The notes under the pieces: generated by a model
Seen by the model: only the letters and a program-made list of their open reading frames with translations
Databases searched by the model: none
Told to the model about the DNA's origin: nothing
In this document: one piece after another, positions 16,001 to 25,504 of the stretch
How the letters are laid out: the number at the start of each line of letters is the position of its first letter
Position numbering within the stretch: position 1 is the stretch's first letter
From: Modestobacter italicus
Lineage (GTDB): Bacteria > Actinomycetota > Actinomycetes > Mycobacteriales > Geodermatophilaceae
Direction of reading: 5' to 3'
Length of the DNA: 64,000 nt
Assembly (NCBI RefSeq): GCF_000306785.1
Contig: NC_017955.1
Coordinates: 5,022,001-5,086,000 of the forward strand
Position numbers and translations under genes: made by a program

Positions 16001-16818
16001 CCGGTGCCGTAGAGGGTCAGCGCGTAGGCGACGGGGGCCGCCGCGGCCAGCGGCAGCACCGCCTGCACGACGGGCAGCGCCCAGCCCGCCTGCCCGCGCT
16101 CGGCGACGACGTAGGAGGCGCCCAGCGCCATCAGGGCGGCGACCCCGCCGAGCGCGGCGCCGTAGACGGCCGCGGGGACCCCGCCGGCCGTCGCGCCGCC
16201 GTCCCCGCGCAGCCAGGCCACCGCCACCGCCGCCACCACGGCGAGCAGCAGGCCGAGCAGTCCGCGGGGCACCTCCGGGGTGATCCGCGGCCGGGGCAGG
16301 ACCAGGTCGACCAGGTGCCCCACCAGGAGCGCCGCACCGACCGCGAGCAGCGCGGTGACCAGGGCCTGCTCGCCGCCGTCGAGCCGGCCCAGGGCCAGCA
16401 GCACCGCGAGCGCGCACACCGAGCTGAGCAGCAGGACGACGCCGGCCAGCGACGCGACGAGGTACAGCCGGGGGGCCGGCCGGGCCATCTGGTGCACGAC
16501 GGCGGCCAGGAACCCCAGCCCCAGCACCGCCAGCAGCCCGTCCAGCTGCGGCCGGTCGGGCAGCAGTAGGGCGGCGTCGGCACCGGCGGCGGTCGCCACA
16601 CCCAGGCCGACCGAGCCGAGGAGCCCGCGGATCCCGACGGCCACCACCCACGCGGCGACCAGCGCGAGCTGCAGGAGCGCGACGGCCACCAGCCGGCCCG
16701 GCCCGCCCAGGGCGGCCGACAGCGCGGCGGCGCCCCCCGCGGCCAACACCACCAGCCCGGCCGGCGGCAGGTGGTGGGTCCGCGGGGACACCTCGGGGTC
16801 CAGCGCCGCGGGGGTCAC
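15997..16818 (-). CDS. multi-pass membrane protein, unknown function
   Basis: About 273 residues with roughly eight hydrophobic segments rich in Ala, Leu and Val (for example LAAVVHQMARPAPRLYLVASL and LLAVVAAVAVAWLRGDGG). No catalytic motif is recognised. GTG at 16818 gives a short polar N-terminus; a longer start at 16884 would add an Arg-rich stretch that overlaps the promoter region of glnR. It is translationally coupled to the LmeA-like gene, so it may work with it at the envelope. Confidence 0.65.
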   Translation of the reverse strand: MTPAALDPEVSPRTHHLPPAGLVVLAAGGAAALSAALGGPGRLVAVALLQLALVAAWVVAVGIRGLLGSVGLGVATAAGADAALLLPDRPQLDGLLAVLGLGFLAAVVHQMARPAPRLYLVASLAGVVLLLSSVCALAVLLALGRLDGGEQALVTALLAVGAALLVGHLVDLVLPRPRITPEVPRGLLGLLLAVVAAVAVAWLRGDGGATAGGVPAAVYGAALGGVAALMALGASYVVAERGQAGWALPVVQAVLPLAAAAPVAYALTLYGTG

Positions 16819-16933
16819 CCGGCGATCGTCCCAGAGGTCACCGGCGGCACGGTGCCGGCGGCGCCGACGTGTCGGTGGTGACACCGGAGGTGCGCTGCGT
16901 CACCTCTGGGGTCGAACGGCGGCACACGTCCGC

Positions 16934-16939
16934 TATCCT
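16934..16939 (+). promoter_or_regulatory. putative -10 box of glnR
   Basis: TATCCT, 60 bases before the glnR start. No good -35 is obvious. The divergent gap also holds ggtgac and gtcacc about 16 bases apart. Confidence 0.35.
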
Positions 16940-16999
16940 GCACTCTCACCTCGACAGCGTCGTCGACGGCCTGGGATCACACCCCAGTGAGGAGACGAC

Positions 17000-17728
17000 A
17001 TGCGACTGGTGCTCATGACCTCGGCGCGGCAGGCGACCACCGAGGTCCTCCCCGCCCTGGGGCTGCTCGCCCACCAGGTGCGCATCGTGGCGCCCGAGCT
17101 CTCCAGCCTGCTCGACGGCGACGCCGGTGACGTCGTCCTGGTCGACGCCCGGCACGACCTCGTGTCGGCCCGCACGCTGTGCTCGCTGCTCGCCTCCACC
17201 GGGGTCGCCGCCTCGCTGGTCGCCGTCCTCGCCGAGGGCGGCCTCGTCGCGCTGTCGGCCGACTGGGGCGTGGACGACGTCGTGCTCGACACCGCCGGCC
17301 CCGCCGAGGTCGACGCCCGGCTGAAGTGGGCCACCGCCCGGCGGCTGGCCGCGGCCACCCCCGCCGACGGCGGCGACGGCGGCGTGACCAAGGCCGGCGA
17401 GCTGGTCATCGACGAGCACAGCTACTCCGCGAAGCTGCGCGGCCGGCCGCTGGACCTGACCTACAAGGAGTTCGAGCTCCTCAAGTACCTCGCCCAGCAC
17501 CCGGGCCGGGTCTTCTCCCGCGCCCAGCTGCTGCAGGAGATCTGGGGCTACGACTACTTCGGCGGCACCCGCACCGTCGACGTCCACGTCCGCCGGCTGC
17601 GCGCCAAGCTCGGCACCGAGCACGAGGCGCTGATCGGCACCGTCCGCAACGTCGGCTACAAGCTCGACCAGCAGGTCGCCGACGCCACGGCCGCGGCGAG
17701 CGTCACCGCCGGTGACAGCCTCTCCTGA
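17000..17728 (+). CDS. glnR: GlnR-type orphan OmpR-family nitrogen regulator
   Basis: A 242-residue regulator. The N-terminal receiver-like domain (residues 1-115) keeps VVLVDARHD, but no acidic pocket or partner kinase is evident. The C-terminal winged helix reads [40 protein letters not shown] and VRRLRAKLG, near-identical to Streptomyces GlnR from memory. GlnR is the global activator/repressor of nitrogen assimilation in actinomycetes and works without phosphorylation as a dimer. ATG follows GAGGAG. It overlaps mshD by 17 bases. The extra C-terminal tail after NVGYKLDQQ is Ala/Thr-rich. Confidence 0.92.
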   Translation: MRLVLMTSARQATTEVLPALGLLAHQVRIVAPELSSLLDGDAGDVVLVDARHDLVSARTLCSLLASTGVAASLVAVLAEGGLVALSADWGVDDVVLDTAGPAEVDARLKWATARRLAAATPADGGDGGVTKAGELVIDEHSYSAKLRGRPLDLTYKEFELLKYLAQHPGRVFSRAQLLQEIWGYDYFGGTRTVDVHVRRLRAKLGTEHEALIGTVRNVGYKLDQQVADATAAASVTAGDSLS

Positions 17729-18680
17729 GACCGGTCCGCTGAGCACTCCCGCCGACCCGGTCTCCGTCGAGGTCACCGACCGGCTGCCCCCCGCTGCCGT
17801 GGCCGAGGTCCTGGCCCTGCTCGAGGCGGCCCTGGCCGCCGACGGCGTGCGGCCGGTCTCGGAGGAGTCCGAGCTGCGGCTGCAGCACGGCGGCGTCCCC
17901 AGCGGCTCGGACGTCACCGCCCGGGACGCCGCAGGCACGCTGCTCGGCTACGCCCGGCTCGAGCTCCCGGCGGGCGCGCCCGACGCCGAGGCGGAGCTGG
18001 TCGTCGCCCCGGCCGCGCGCCGCCGGGGCGTCGGGACGGCGCTGCTCGCCCGGGTCGAGGAGCTCGCCGGCGACCGCCCGCTGGCCACCTGGGCGCACGG
18101 CCAGCTGCCCGGGTCCACCGAGCTCGCGACCGGCCGGGGCTACACGCAGGCCCGGGTGCTGCTGCAGATGCGCCGGCCGCTGGACGGCGTCGACCCCGAC
18201 CCGCACCCGGCGCTCCCCGCCGGGGTCACCGTGGCCACCTTCCGGCCGGGCACCGACGAGGACGCCTGGCTGCAGGTCAACGCCCGCGCGTTCGCCGCCC
18301 ACCCCGAGCAGGGCCGCTGGACGCGCACGGACCTCGAGCTGCGCGAGGCCGAGGCGTGGTTCGACCCGGCCGGCTTCTTCCTCGCCTGGCGCGACGGGCG
18401 GCTGCTCGGCTCGCACTGGACCAAGGTGCACCCGGCCGGCGAGGCCGGTGACCAGCCGATCGGCGAGGTCTACGTGCTCGGCATCGACCCCGACGCCCAG
18501 GGCATGCGGCTGGGCCGCGCGCTCACCGACCTGGGCCTGGCGCACCTGCGGGCGCGCGGCCTGTCGCACGTCCTCCTCTACGTCGAGGAGGACAACACCG
18601 CCGCCGTCTCGCTGTACGAGCGCAGCGGTTTCACCCGGTTCGCCGTCGACGTCTCCTGGCGGCGCTCCCCCGCACGCTGA
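17712..18680 (+). CDS. mshD: mycothiol synthase MshD
   Basis: A 322-residue tandem GNAT acetyltransferase. The first GNAT half has [19 protein letters not shown]; the second, catalytic half has [41 protein letters not shown] and a short C-terminus. MshD acetylates Cys-GlcN-Ins with acetyl-CoA to finish mycothiol, the actinobacterial thiol. The start GTG at 17712 lies inside the end of glnR, the same arrangement as in M. tuberculosis Rv0818-Rv0819, so the two are probably co-expressed. Confidence 0.93.
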   Translation: MTASPETGPLSTPADPVSVEVTDRLPPAAVAEVLALLEAALAADGVRPVSEESELRLQHGGVPSGSDVTARDAAGTLLGYARLELPAGAPDAEAELVVAPAARRRGVGTALLARVEELAGDRPLATWAHGQLPGSTELATGRGYTQARVLLQMRRPLDGVDPDPHPALPAGVTVATFRPGTDEDAWLQVNARAFAAHPEQGRWTRTDLELREAEAWFDPAGFFLAWRDGRLLGSHWTKVHPAGEAGDQPIGEVYVLGIDPDAQGMRLGRALTDLGLAHLRARGLSHVLLYVEEDNTAAVSLYERSGFTRFAVDVSWRRSPAR

Positions 18681-18775
18681 GCGACCGGATCGGCCTCGGC
18701 CGTGACGGCGGCGCGCGGCAGTTCACCCGTTCGACGGACAGCGTCTGCCCGGATGTGACGCAGAGCTCCAGGGGC

Positions 18776-18797
18776 GTTCACCGCTCGTTCACCGAGC
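18776..18797 (+). promoter_or_regulatory. PHO box, PhoP binding site upstream of pstS
   Basis: Two direct 11-base units, GTTCACCGCTC and GTTCACCGAGC, immediately adjacent. This is the actinobacterial PHO-box form. A weaker unit GTTCACCCGTT lies at 18721. It is well placed to activate pstS under phosphate limitation. Confidence 0.8.
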
Positions 18798-18824
18798 CAC
18801 CCGGATCCGTCCACCTGGGCTGCT

Positions 18825-18830
18825 TAGCGT
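18825..18830 (+). promoter_or_regulatory. -10 box of pstS
   Basis: TAGCGT, 28 bases after the PHO box and about 60 bases before the pstS start. Confidence 0.5.
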
Positions 18831-18893
18831 CCTGCTCGTTGCATTCCTCTGCCCGGCTACGACGTCCGGGCACACCAGTCGAAAGGCACTGAG

Positions 18894-20018
18894 TTGAAGC
18901 TCAGCACCACGACGCGCGCCGCGGCAGTGTCCGCATCGCTCGCCGCCGTCCTCGCCACCGCCGCCTGCGGCGCCTCGAACGAGGACACCAGCAGCAGCGG
19001 CTCCGACAGCAGTGCCAGCGGCAGCTCCTCCGCCGAGCTCAGCGGCGACCTGGTCGGCGCGGGCTCCAGCGCGCAGCAGGCGGCCATGACGGCCTGGCAG
19101 GCCGGCTTCAACGCCGAGCAGCCCGGCGTCACCTTCAGCTACGACCCGGCCGGCTCCGGCGCGGGCCGCGACCAGTTCACCTCCGGCGGCGTGGACTTCG
19201 CCGGCTCGGACGCGGCGCTGGACGACGAGGAGCTCGCCGCGGCCGGTGAGGTCTGCGGCGACGCGGGCGTCTTCGAGCTGCCGAACTACATCTCCGCCAT
19301 CGCCGTGGTCTACAACCTCGAGGGCGTCGACGACCTGAACCTGTCCCCCGCCACCCTGGCCGGCATCTTCAAGGGGACCATCACCACCTGGAACGACCCG
19401 GCCATCGCCGCGGACAACCCGGACGCCACGCTGCCCAGCACCGCGATCTCGCCGGTCCACCGCGCCGACGACTCGGGCACCACCACCAACTTCACCGACT
19501 ACCTCTCCAAGGCCGCCGGTGACGTGTGGACCGACGAGCCCGACGGCGAGTGGCCGATCCAGGGCGGGGAGGCCGGCAACGGCACCTCCGGTGTCATCGA
19601 CGCGGTGAAGAACGGCGCGGGCACCATCGGCTACGCCGACGAGAGCCAGGCCGGCGAGCTCGGCATCGCCAACATCGGCATCGGCTCGGAGTTCGTGGCC
19701 CCCTCGGCGGAGGCCGCCGCCGCCGTCGTCGCCAACTCCCCGAAGGTCGAGGGGCGTGGCGAGTACGACCTCGCCGTCGCCGTGAACCGCGCGACGACGT
19801 CGGCCGACGAGTACCCGATCGTGCTGGTCAGCTACCACATCGGTTGCGTCCAGTACGAGGACCAGGCCAAGGCCGACGCGGTCAAGGCGTTCGAGTCCTA
19901 CGTGATCAGCGAGGAGGGCCAGCAGGCCGCGGCCGACGCGGCGGGCAGCTCGCCCATCACCGACGAGGCGCGCACGGCGGCCCAGACCGTCGTGGACGCC
20001 ATCACCGTCCAGGGCTGA
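18894..20018 (+). CDS. pstS: phosphate ABC transporter substrate-binding lipoprotein PstS
   Basis: A 374-residue lipoprotein with signal peptide ending at the lipobox LATAAC, then a Ser/Gly-rich linker. The phosphate-binding body has LVGAGSSAQQAAMTAWQAGF, FAGSDAALDDEE, VHRADDSGTTTNFTDYL and GNGTSGVIDAVKNGAGTIGY. It binds inorganic phosphate outside the membrane and delivers it to PstCA. The TTG start follows GAAAGG by seven bases. Regulated by the PHO box upstream. Confidence 0.95.
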   Translation: MKLSTTTRAAAVSASLAAVLATAACGASNEDTSSSGSDSSASGSSSAELSGDLVGAGSSAQQAAMTAWQAGFNAEQPGVTFSYDPAGSGAGRDQFTSGGVDFAGSDAALDDEELAAAGEVCGDAGVFELPNYISAIAVVYNLEGVDDLNLSPATLAGIFKGTITTWNDPAIAADNPDATLPSTAISPVHRADDSGTTTNFTDYLSKAAGDVWTDEPDGEWPIQGGEAGNGTSGVIDAVKNGAGTIGYADESQAGELGIANIGIGSEFVAPSAEAAAAVVANSPKVEGRGEYDLAVAVNRATTSADEYPIVLVSYHIGCVQYEDQAKADAVKAFESYVISEEGQQAAADAAGSSPITDEARTAAQTVVDAITVQG

Positions 20019-20127
20019 CCGACAGTCTCGGCTGCAGGCCGGCGGCCCGGGGAGTCCTCGTGACACCCCGGGCCGTCGTCCCGCGTCACCCACCAGTCCA
20101 CCCACCGCACGGACGACGGAGCCACCG

Positions 20128-21096
20128 GTGACCACCACCAGCGCACCCCCCTCCTCTCCCCCGCAGCGCCGGGACTCCACGCCGAAGGCGAAGGGCCGTC
20201 TCGGCGACCGCCTGTTCGCCGGCGCGTCCACCGGCTCCGGGATCCTGATCCTGCTGGTCCTCGCCGGCGTCGCGGTCTTCCTGATCAGCAAGTCCCTCCC
20301 GGCCCTGACCGCCGACACCGCGGACCTGCCCAACGAGGAGGGGCTCGCTTCCTACATCTGGCCGCTGATCTTCGGCACGCTGCTCGCCGCGCTCATCGCC
20401 CTGGTGGTCGCGACACCGTTGGGCGTGGGCATCGCGCTCTACATCACCCACTACGCGCCCCGCCGGCTGGCCGCCCTGATGGGCTACGTGATGGACCTGC
20501 TCGCCGCGATCCCCAGCGTCGTCTACGGCTTCTGGGGGATCGCCACCCTGGCCCCCGCGCTGGTCCCCTTCTACGGCTGGCTGGAGCGCAACCTCGGGTT
20601 CATCCCGCTGTTCGCCGGCCCGGCCTCGGTGACCGGCCGGACCATGCTCACCGTCGGGCTGGTGCTCGCGGTGATGATCCTGCCGATCATCTCTGCCATC
20701 TCCCGCGAGGTCTTCAGCCAGGCCCCGGCCCTGCACCGCGAGGCGGCCCTGGCCCTCGGCGCCACCCGCTGGGAGATGATCAAGATGGCGGTGCTGCCCT
20801 ACGGCAAGTCCGGCATCATCGGCGGGGCGATGCTGGGCCTGGGCCGCGCGCTCGGGGAGACCCTCGCGGTCGCGATCGTGCTCTCCGCCTCCGGCGTGGT
20901 CACCTTCAACCTGATCAGCAGCACGAACCCCTCGACGATCGCGGCGAACATCGCCCTGCAGTTCCCGGAGTCCTCCGGCCTCAACGTCAACGTCCTGATC
21001 GCCAGCGGCCTGGCGCTGTTCGTGATCACCCTGGCGGTCAACATGCTGGCCCGCTGGGTCGTCAACCGGCGCGCCGACTTCTCCGGAGCGAACTGA
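20128..21096 (+). CDS. pstC: phosphate ABC transporter permease PstC
   Basis: A 322-residue integral membrane protein with about six helices. It has the binding-protein-dependent transport motif region EAALALGATRWEMIKMAVLP, plus LAAIPSVVYGFWGI near the middle. It forms the membrane channel with PstA. GTG start; about 110 bases after pstS, and its stop overlaps the pstA start by one base (TGATG). Confidence 0.95.
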   Translation: MTTTSAPPSSPPQRRDSTPKAKGRLGDRLFAGASTGSGILILLVLAGVAVFLISKSLPALTADTADLPNEEGLASYIWPLIFGTLLAALIALVVATPLGVGIALYITHYAPRRLAALMGYVMDLLAAIPSVVYGFWGIATLAPALVPFYGWLERNLGFIPLFAGPASVTGRTMLTVGLVLAVMILPIISAISREVFSQAPALHREAALALGATRWEMIKMAVLPYGKSGIIGGAMLGLGRALGETLAVAIVLSASGVVTFNLISSTNPSTIAANIALQFPESSGLNVNVLIASGLALFVITLAVNMLARWVVNRRADFSGAN

Positions 21097-22175
21097 TGAG
21101 CACCCAGACCCCCGTCCGCCCGGTCGAGTCCGCGCAGGGGCCGGTCGAGGTCCACCGCCGGCTGCCCCGGTTCGCGCCCACCGGCCTGTACGTGGCCGGC
21201 ATCGTCGTCGGCGCGCTGCTCGCGGCGCTCACCACCGGCGGCCTCAACATCGCGCTGACCGTGGTGTACGGGGCGGTGCTGGGCACGCTGGCCGTCTGGC
21301 TCACCTCCCGCGCGGTCGAGGGCCGGCGCAAGGGCACCGACCGGCTGGTGACCTGCCTGGTGACCACCGCCTTCGTCATCGCGCTGGTCCCGCTGGTCTC
21401 GCTCGTCTACACGGTGCTGAGCAAGGGGCTCGAGCGGCTGGACAGCACCTTCTTCACCTCCTCGATGCTCGGCGTCGTCGGCGAGGGCGGTGGCGCGTAC
21501 CACGCCATCCTCGGCACCCTGATCGTCACCGGGCTGACCACGGTCATCTCCGTGCCGATCGGCCTGATGACCGCGATCTACCTCGTGGAGTACGGCTCCG
21601 GCCGGCTGAAGAAGGCGATCACCTTCCTCGTCGACGTGATGACCGGCATCCCCTCGATCGTGGCCGGCCTCTTCGCGTTCGCGCTGTTCTCGATCTTCTT
21701 CGGTCCGGGCATCCGGCTGGGCATCATGGGTGCCGTCGCGCTGTCGGTGCTGATGATCCCGGTCGTCGTCCGCTCGGCGGAGGAGGTGCTCAAGCTCGTC
21801 CCCAACGAGCTCCGCGAGGCCAGCTACGCACTGGGCGTCTCGAAGTGGCGGACCATCGTGAAGGTGGTGCTCCGCACCTCGATCGCCGGGCTGGGCACCG
21901 GCGTCACGCTGGCCATCGCCCGGGTCATCGGCGAGACCGCGCCGCTGCTGATCACCACCGGCCTGCTGACCAGCACGAACATGAACCCCTTCGACGGCCG
22001 GATGACCACCCTGCCGGTGTACGCCTTCTACCAGCTCACCCAGCCCGGCTTCCCGCCGGAGCCGGCCATCGCGCGGGCCTGGACGGCTGCGCTCGTGCTC
22101 ATCATCCTGGTCATGGCGCTCAACATCGTCGCCCGCCTGATCAGCCGCTTCTTCGCCCCCAAGACCGGTCGCTGA
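21096..22175 (+). CDS. pstA: phosphate ABC transporter permease PstA
   Basis: A 359-residue permease with about six to seven helices. The motif region [20 protein letters not shown] and [17 protein letters not shown] identify PstA. The N-terminus is longer than in E. coli and carries extra hydrophobic segments ([20 protein letters not shown]). Pairs with PstC. Coupled by a TGATG overlap and followed 25 bases later by pstB. Confidence 0.95.
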   Translation: MSTQTPVRPVESAQGPVEVHRRLPRFAPTGLYVAGIVVGALLAALTTGGLNIALTVVYGAVLGTLAVWLTSRAVEGRRKGTDRLVTCLVTTAFVIALVPLVSLVYTVLSKGLERLDSTFFTSSMLGVVGEGGGAYHAILGTLIVTGLTTVISVPIGLMTAIYLVEYGSGRLKKAITFLVDVMTGIPSIVAGLFAFALFSIFFGPGIRLGIMGAVALSVLMIPVVVRSAEEVLKLVPNELREASYALGVSKWRTIVKVVLRTSIAGLGTGVTLAIARVIGETAPLLITTGLLTSTNMNPFDGRMTTLPVYAFYQLTQPGFPPEPAIARAWTAALVLIILVMALNIVARLISRFFAPKTGR

Positions 22176-22200
22176 CCGGAAGGACTGGAGGAACACCTCT

Positions 22201-22980
22201 GTGGCCAAGCGCATCGACGTCTCGGACCTGGACATCTACTACGGCAACTTCCTCGCCGTCCAGGGCGTGAACGTCTCCATCGAGCCGCGCAGCATCACCG
22301 CGCTGATCGGGCCCTCGGGTTGCGGCAAGTCGACCTTCCTGCGGTCGCTGAACCGCATGCACGAGGTCATCCCGGGTGCCCGGGTCGAGGGCAAGGTCGT
22401 CATCGACGGCCAGGACCTCTACGGCGCCGACGTCGACCCGGTCGACGTCCGCCGTCAGATCGGCATGGTCTTCCAGCGACCCAACCCGTTCCCGACGATG
22501 TCGATCTACGACAACGTCGTCGCCGGCGTCCGGCTGAACAGCACCCGGATGAAGAAGTCCGACATGGACGACCTGGTGGAGCGCTCGCTGAAGGGCGCCA
22601 ACCTCTGGGCCGAGGTCAAGGACCGGCTCAACCGGCCCGGCTCGGGCCTCTCCGGTGGCCAGCAGCAGCGCCTGTGCATCGCCCGCGCCATCGCGGTGGA
22701 GCCCGAGGTGCTGCTGATGGACGAGCCGTGCTCGGCGCTGGACCCCATCTCCACGCTCGCCATCGAGGACCTGATGACGGAGCTCAAGGAGCGGTTCACC
22801 ATCGTCATCGTCACGCACAACATGCAGCAGGCGGCGCGGGTGAGCACGACCACCGGCTTCTTCAACCTCAGCGGCGTCGGTCAGCCCGGGCACCTGGTCG
22901 AGTTCAACCCGACCGAGAAGATCTTCAGCAACCCGGAGGAGAAGGCGACGGAGGACTACATCTCCGGCCGCTTCGGCTGA
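22201..22980 (+). CDS. pstB: phosphate ABC transporter ATPase PstB
   Basis: A 259-residue ABC ATPase. Walker A is GPSGCGKST, the signature [19 protein letters not shown], Walker [13 protein letters not shown], and the switch histidine in [13 protein letters not shown]. PstB powers phosphate import through PstCA. GTG start follows GGACTGGAGG. No phoU gene follows; the next gene is convergent. Confidence 0.96.
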   Translation: MAKRIDVSDLDIYYGNFLAVQGVNVSIEPRSITALIGPSGCGKSTFLRSLNRMHEVIPGARVEGKVVIDGQDLYGADVDPVDVRRQIGMVFQRPNPFPTMSIYDNVVAGVRLNSTRMKKSDMDDLVERSLKGANLWAEVKDRLNRPGSGLSGGQQQRLCIARAIAVEPEVLLMDEPCSALDPISTLAIEDLMTELKERFTIVIVTHNMQQAARVSTTTGFFNLSGVGQPGHLVEFNPTEKIFSNPEEKATEDYISGRFG

Positions 22981-22993
22981 CGAAGGACGCCTC

Positions 22994-24556
22994 TCAGCTG
23001 CAGGCCGATGCGGCCCCGGTCCCCTCGTCCAGGGGGACCGGGGCCGCTGTCGTCGGTACCGCGGTGCCCACGGGGGCCGGGCTGACGGCGGTGAAGTCCG
23101 GCCCGATGACCAGCTGCACCGCGGCGCCGACCTCCTCGGTGGGCTGCAGCACCGCCCCGGGGACGGCGGCGGCCACAGTGCGGGCAGGCTCGACCGACGC
23201 CGGGCCGTAGCGGACGACCGTGCGGTCCACCGCGGCCGGCTCCTCACCGCGGGCGCCGACCCGGAACCCGCCGGCGGCCAGCGCCTCGGCGACGTCCGTC
23301 GTCCGGCCCACGCCGGAGGCGTCGAGCACGTCGACGGTGACCCCGGCCGGGGCCACGGTCGTGACCGTGCCCGCGGGCAGCGCCTCGGTCGGGTCGGGGA
23401 GGGAGCCGGCCGCCCCGGGGCCGGTGGAGGCGTCCGCCGGGGCAGCCCCGTCGGCCGCGGCCTGGGACTCCGCCGAGGCCGGCAGCGTGCCGCCGTCGAT
23501 GACCGCGTCGAAGAGCTCTCGGGTCGCCGCGGCGTCGACGACCACGGCGGCCTGGTCGGACCCCGCCGGGACGTACCCGACCTGGGCCACCGGCACCTCG
23601 GCGCGCTGCAGCGCGTCGCCGGACAGGTCACCCAGGGTGGAGCCGAGGACCCGGACGTCGTCGAGGGCGGTGTCGGCGTCGACGGTGAAGGTGTCCCCGG
23701 TCCGGGTCAGCAACCGGGTGAGGGTCAGCGGGTCGGCGACGGTACCGGTGTCCAGCGCGGTGCGCAGGGTCGCGGTGAGCACCAGCTGCTCCCGTTCCGC
23801 GGCCGCCGCCCCGGTGAGGTCGGAACCGGTGCTGCCGGCCCGGAGGAAGTCGGTGACGTCCTCGCCGGTCAGCCGAGTCTCCCCGGGCGGCAGGTCGAGC
23901 GCTGAGCCGGCGCCGGTGGCGGCATCGGGTATGCACACCGAGACCTCGCCCAGGGCGTCGACCATGCCCGGCAGCCGCTCGAGGTCCAGCGCGAGGTAGT
24001 GGTCGACGCGCAGTCCGGTGAGCTGCTGCACCGACCGGACCAGGCAGGACGGGCCGCCGTCCAGCAGTGCCGAGGCGAACGCCTCGGAGGCCGCCGGCCG
24101 CACCTCCCCGTCGCTGTCCCGGCAGGTCGGGGTGTCGCTGAGCGCGGTGGGCGGCACGCTGACCAGCACAGCCTGCTGCCCGTCATCGGAGACGCGCGCG
24201 ATGAGGGTGCTGACCGCGGACAGCCCGCTCCGCCCGGGCAGGTTCGTCCCGACCAGCAGGTAGGTCTGCGCGGACTCCTGCAGCTGGGGGGCGAGGACCT
24301 CCGGCCCGTCGGTGACCAGCGCGTCGACGCGGTCGAGCGTGCGGTCGACGTAGAAGTACAGCCCGACGTAGTAGGCGGCCACGACCCCGAGCAGCGCGAC
24401 CAGCGCGAGCACGACCCGGGTCAGCCGCCGCCGGGCCGGGCTGGCCGGCCGCCGCGGCACGGTGAGGTCGGTGATGGTCCCCTGGTCGGAGGCCGGCACG
24501 TCCCGACCGGGGATCGGCGGCAGCGGCAGGCTGCGCCGCACCCCGGGCACCGGCAC
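22994..24556 (-). CDS. LCP-family (LytR-CpsA-Psr) protein, main intact reading frame
   Basis: A 520-residue frame. A transmembrane helix spans about residues 46-70 (VVLALVALLGVVAAYYVGLY). The LCP domain runs about 80-340 with DHYLALDLERLPGMVDALG and TYLLVGTNLPG; the usual R-x-D-T stretch is replaced by SAVSTLIARV. A LytR_C domain (about 400-495) has GVTVDVLDASGVGRTTDVAE. LCP proteins attach polymers to the cell wall, but the replaced motif may mean a non-catalytic member. The true start probably lies 730 bases upstream; see the displaced N-terminal segment. The last codons overlap the pstB terminator. Confidence 0.75.
   Translation of the reverse strand: MPVPGVRRSLPLPPIPGRDVPASDQGTITDLTVPRRPASPARRRLTRVVLALVALLGVVAAYYVGLYFYVDRTLDRVDALVTDGPEVLAPQLQESAQTYLLVGTNLPGRSGLSAVSTLIARVSDDGQQAVLVSVPPTALSDTPTCRDSDGEVRPAASEAFASALLDGGPSCLVRSVQQLTGLRVDHYLALDLERLPGMVDALGEVSVCIPDAATGAGSALDLPPGETRLTGEDVTDFLRAGSTGSDLTGAAAAEREQLVLTATLRTALDTGTVADPLTLTRLLTRTGDTFTVDADTALDDVRVLGSTLGDLSGDALQRAEVPVAQVGYVPAGSDQAAVVVDAAATRELFDAVIDGGTLPASAESQAAADGAAPADASTGPGAAGSLPDPTEALPAGTVTTVAPAGVTVDVLDASGVGRTTDVAEALAAGGFRVGARGEEPAAVDRTVVRYGPASVEPARTVAAAVPGAVLQPTEEVGAAVQLVIGPDFTAVSPAPVGTAVPTTAAPVPLDEGTGAASACS
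23010..23047. terminator. hairpin after pstB, inside the LCP gene end
   Basis: Perfect 15-base arms, gcggccccggtcccc and its complement, with an eight-base loop. It follows pstB by 30 bases and also encodes part of the C-terminus of the convergent LCP gene. Confidence 0.8.
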
Positions 24557-25287
24557 GGACGGCTGGGCGCCCGGCCGCGCGGGGGCCGGCCGGGGGGCCG
24601 GGCTCGGCCGGGGACGACGAAGGCGCCGGCGGGGTGGCCGCCGGGGTGACGGATGCGGGCGGGACCACCCGCGGCGCGGGGCTGTAGGTGGAGCCGAACA
24701 CCGGGCCGGCCGGCAGCGGAGCGGCCACCGGGGCCGGAGGGGCCGCCGGCACCGGGTCGGCGGGCTGCGCCGCCTCGGTGCGCAGGGGGCGCATCACCGG
24801 CCGCGGCGGCACGGTGCCCGGGGAGGAGCTCCGGGACACCGAGGCGGGGGGCACCACCGCGGGTGCCGGGCTCCACCGAGCGGCCCGCGGCAGCGACGGG
24901 GGCGGGGACGGCGGCGGTGCCGGCGGGAGGGACGGCGGCGTCGGGTCGGGTGGCGTCGCGGGCCCGGGCATCGCCGGCTGCCAGCCGGTCGGGAGCAGCG
25001 GGGAGGACGAGGGGCCGGCCGCGGGGAACGGTTCGCGGCGCACGCCGCCCCGCAGCGGCGGGCGGTCGTCCGGACCGGCGTCGGGGGACCCCCGGCTCCC
25101 GGCCGGTCACCTCGGACTCGCGGCGCTCGGCCCGGCGGCGCCGGACGTCGGTCCCGGAGCGGGCGAGCAGCTCGGCCACGGTCAGCGGCGCGACGGGGCC
25201 GCCGTCGTCGGCGCCGGACCGACCCGTCGCCGGGTCACCCACGGGAGGACCACCGTCGGCCCCGCTCCGCGTCGGCTCGTCCGCCAC
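24557..25287 (-). pseudogene. displaced N-terminal part of the LCP gene (two apparent frameshifts)
   Basis: A promoter-like GATCCT lies six bases before GTG at 25287. That start gives VADEPTRSGADGGPPVG and APLTVAELLARSGTDVRRRR, typical of the cytoplasmic tail of LCP proteins. Coherent coding then continues in another frame (RREPFPAAGPSSSPLL, Pro-rich) and in a third, which is the main LCP frame. Each shift fits one extra base in a five-base run: 25083-25093 and 24581-24585. Both shifts have the same sign, so they do not cancel. They could be real mutations or base-calling errors in homopolymers. Confidence 0.6.
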
Positions 25288-25491
25288 CGTTCAAGGATCC
25301 CGTCGTCGTGGTCCGGCTGCACCCTCGCCGGACTGGTCGTCTCGCCACCCCTGCACCCCGGTCGGACGCCGTCGACCGCGGGCCTCCCCACGATACGGGT
25401 GCGGGGCCCTCAGCCCGGTCGGGCGCGCGGGAGAGGTGTCCTGAGCAGCGCAGCAAGGGCCACCCGCCCGGCGCGGGACGGCCGTGGACCG

Positions 25492-25497
25492 TAGCGT
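25492..25497 (+). promoter_or_regulatory. -10 box, leaderless, of the coiled-coil gene
   Basis: TAGCGT ends seven bases before GTG at 25505, supporting that start over an earlier GTG at 25484. Confidence 0.55.
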
Positions 25498-25504
25498 CGG
25501 GACC

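Noticed and set aside
16818-16990. GlnR autoregulatory box before glnR
   Set aside because: ggtgac and gtcacc are present, but they do not form the gTnAc-GaAAc arrangement well enough to call.
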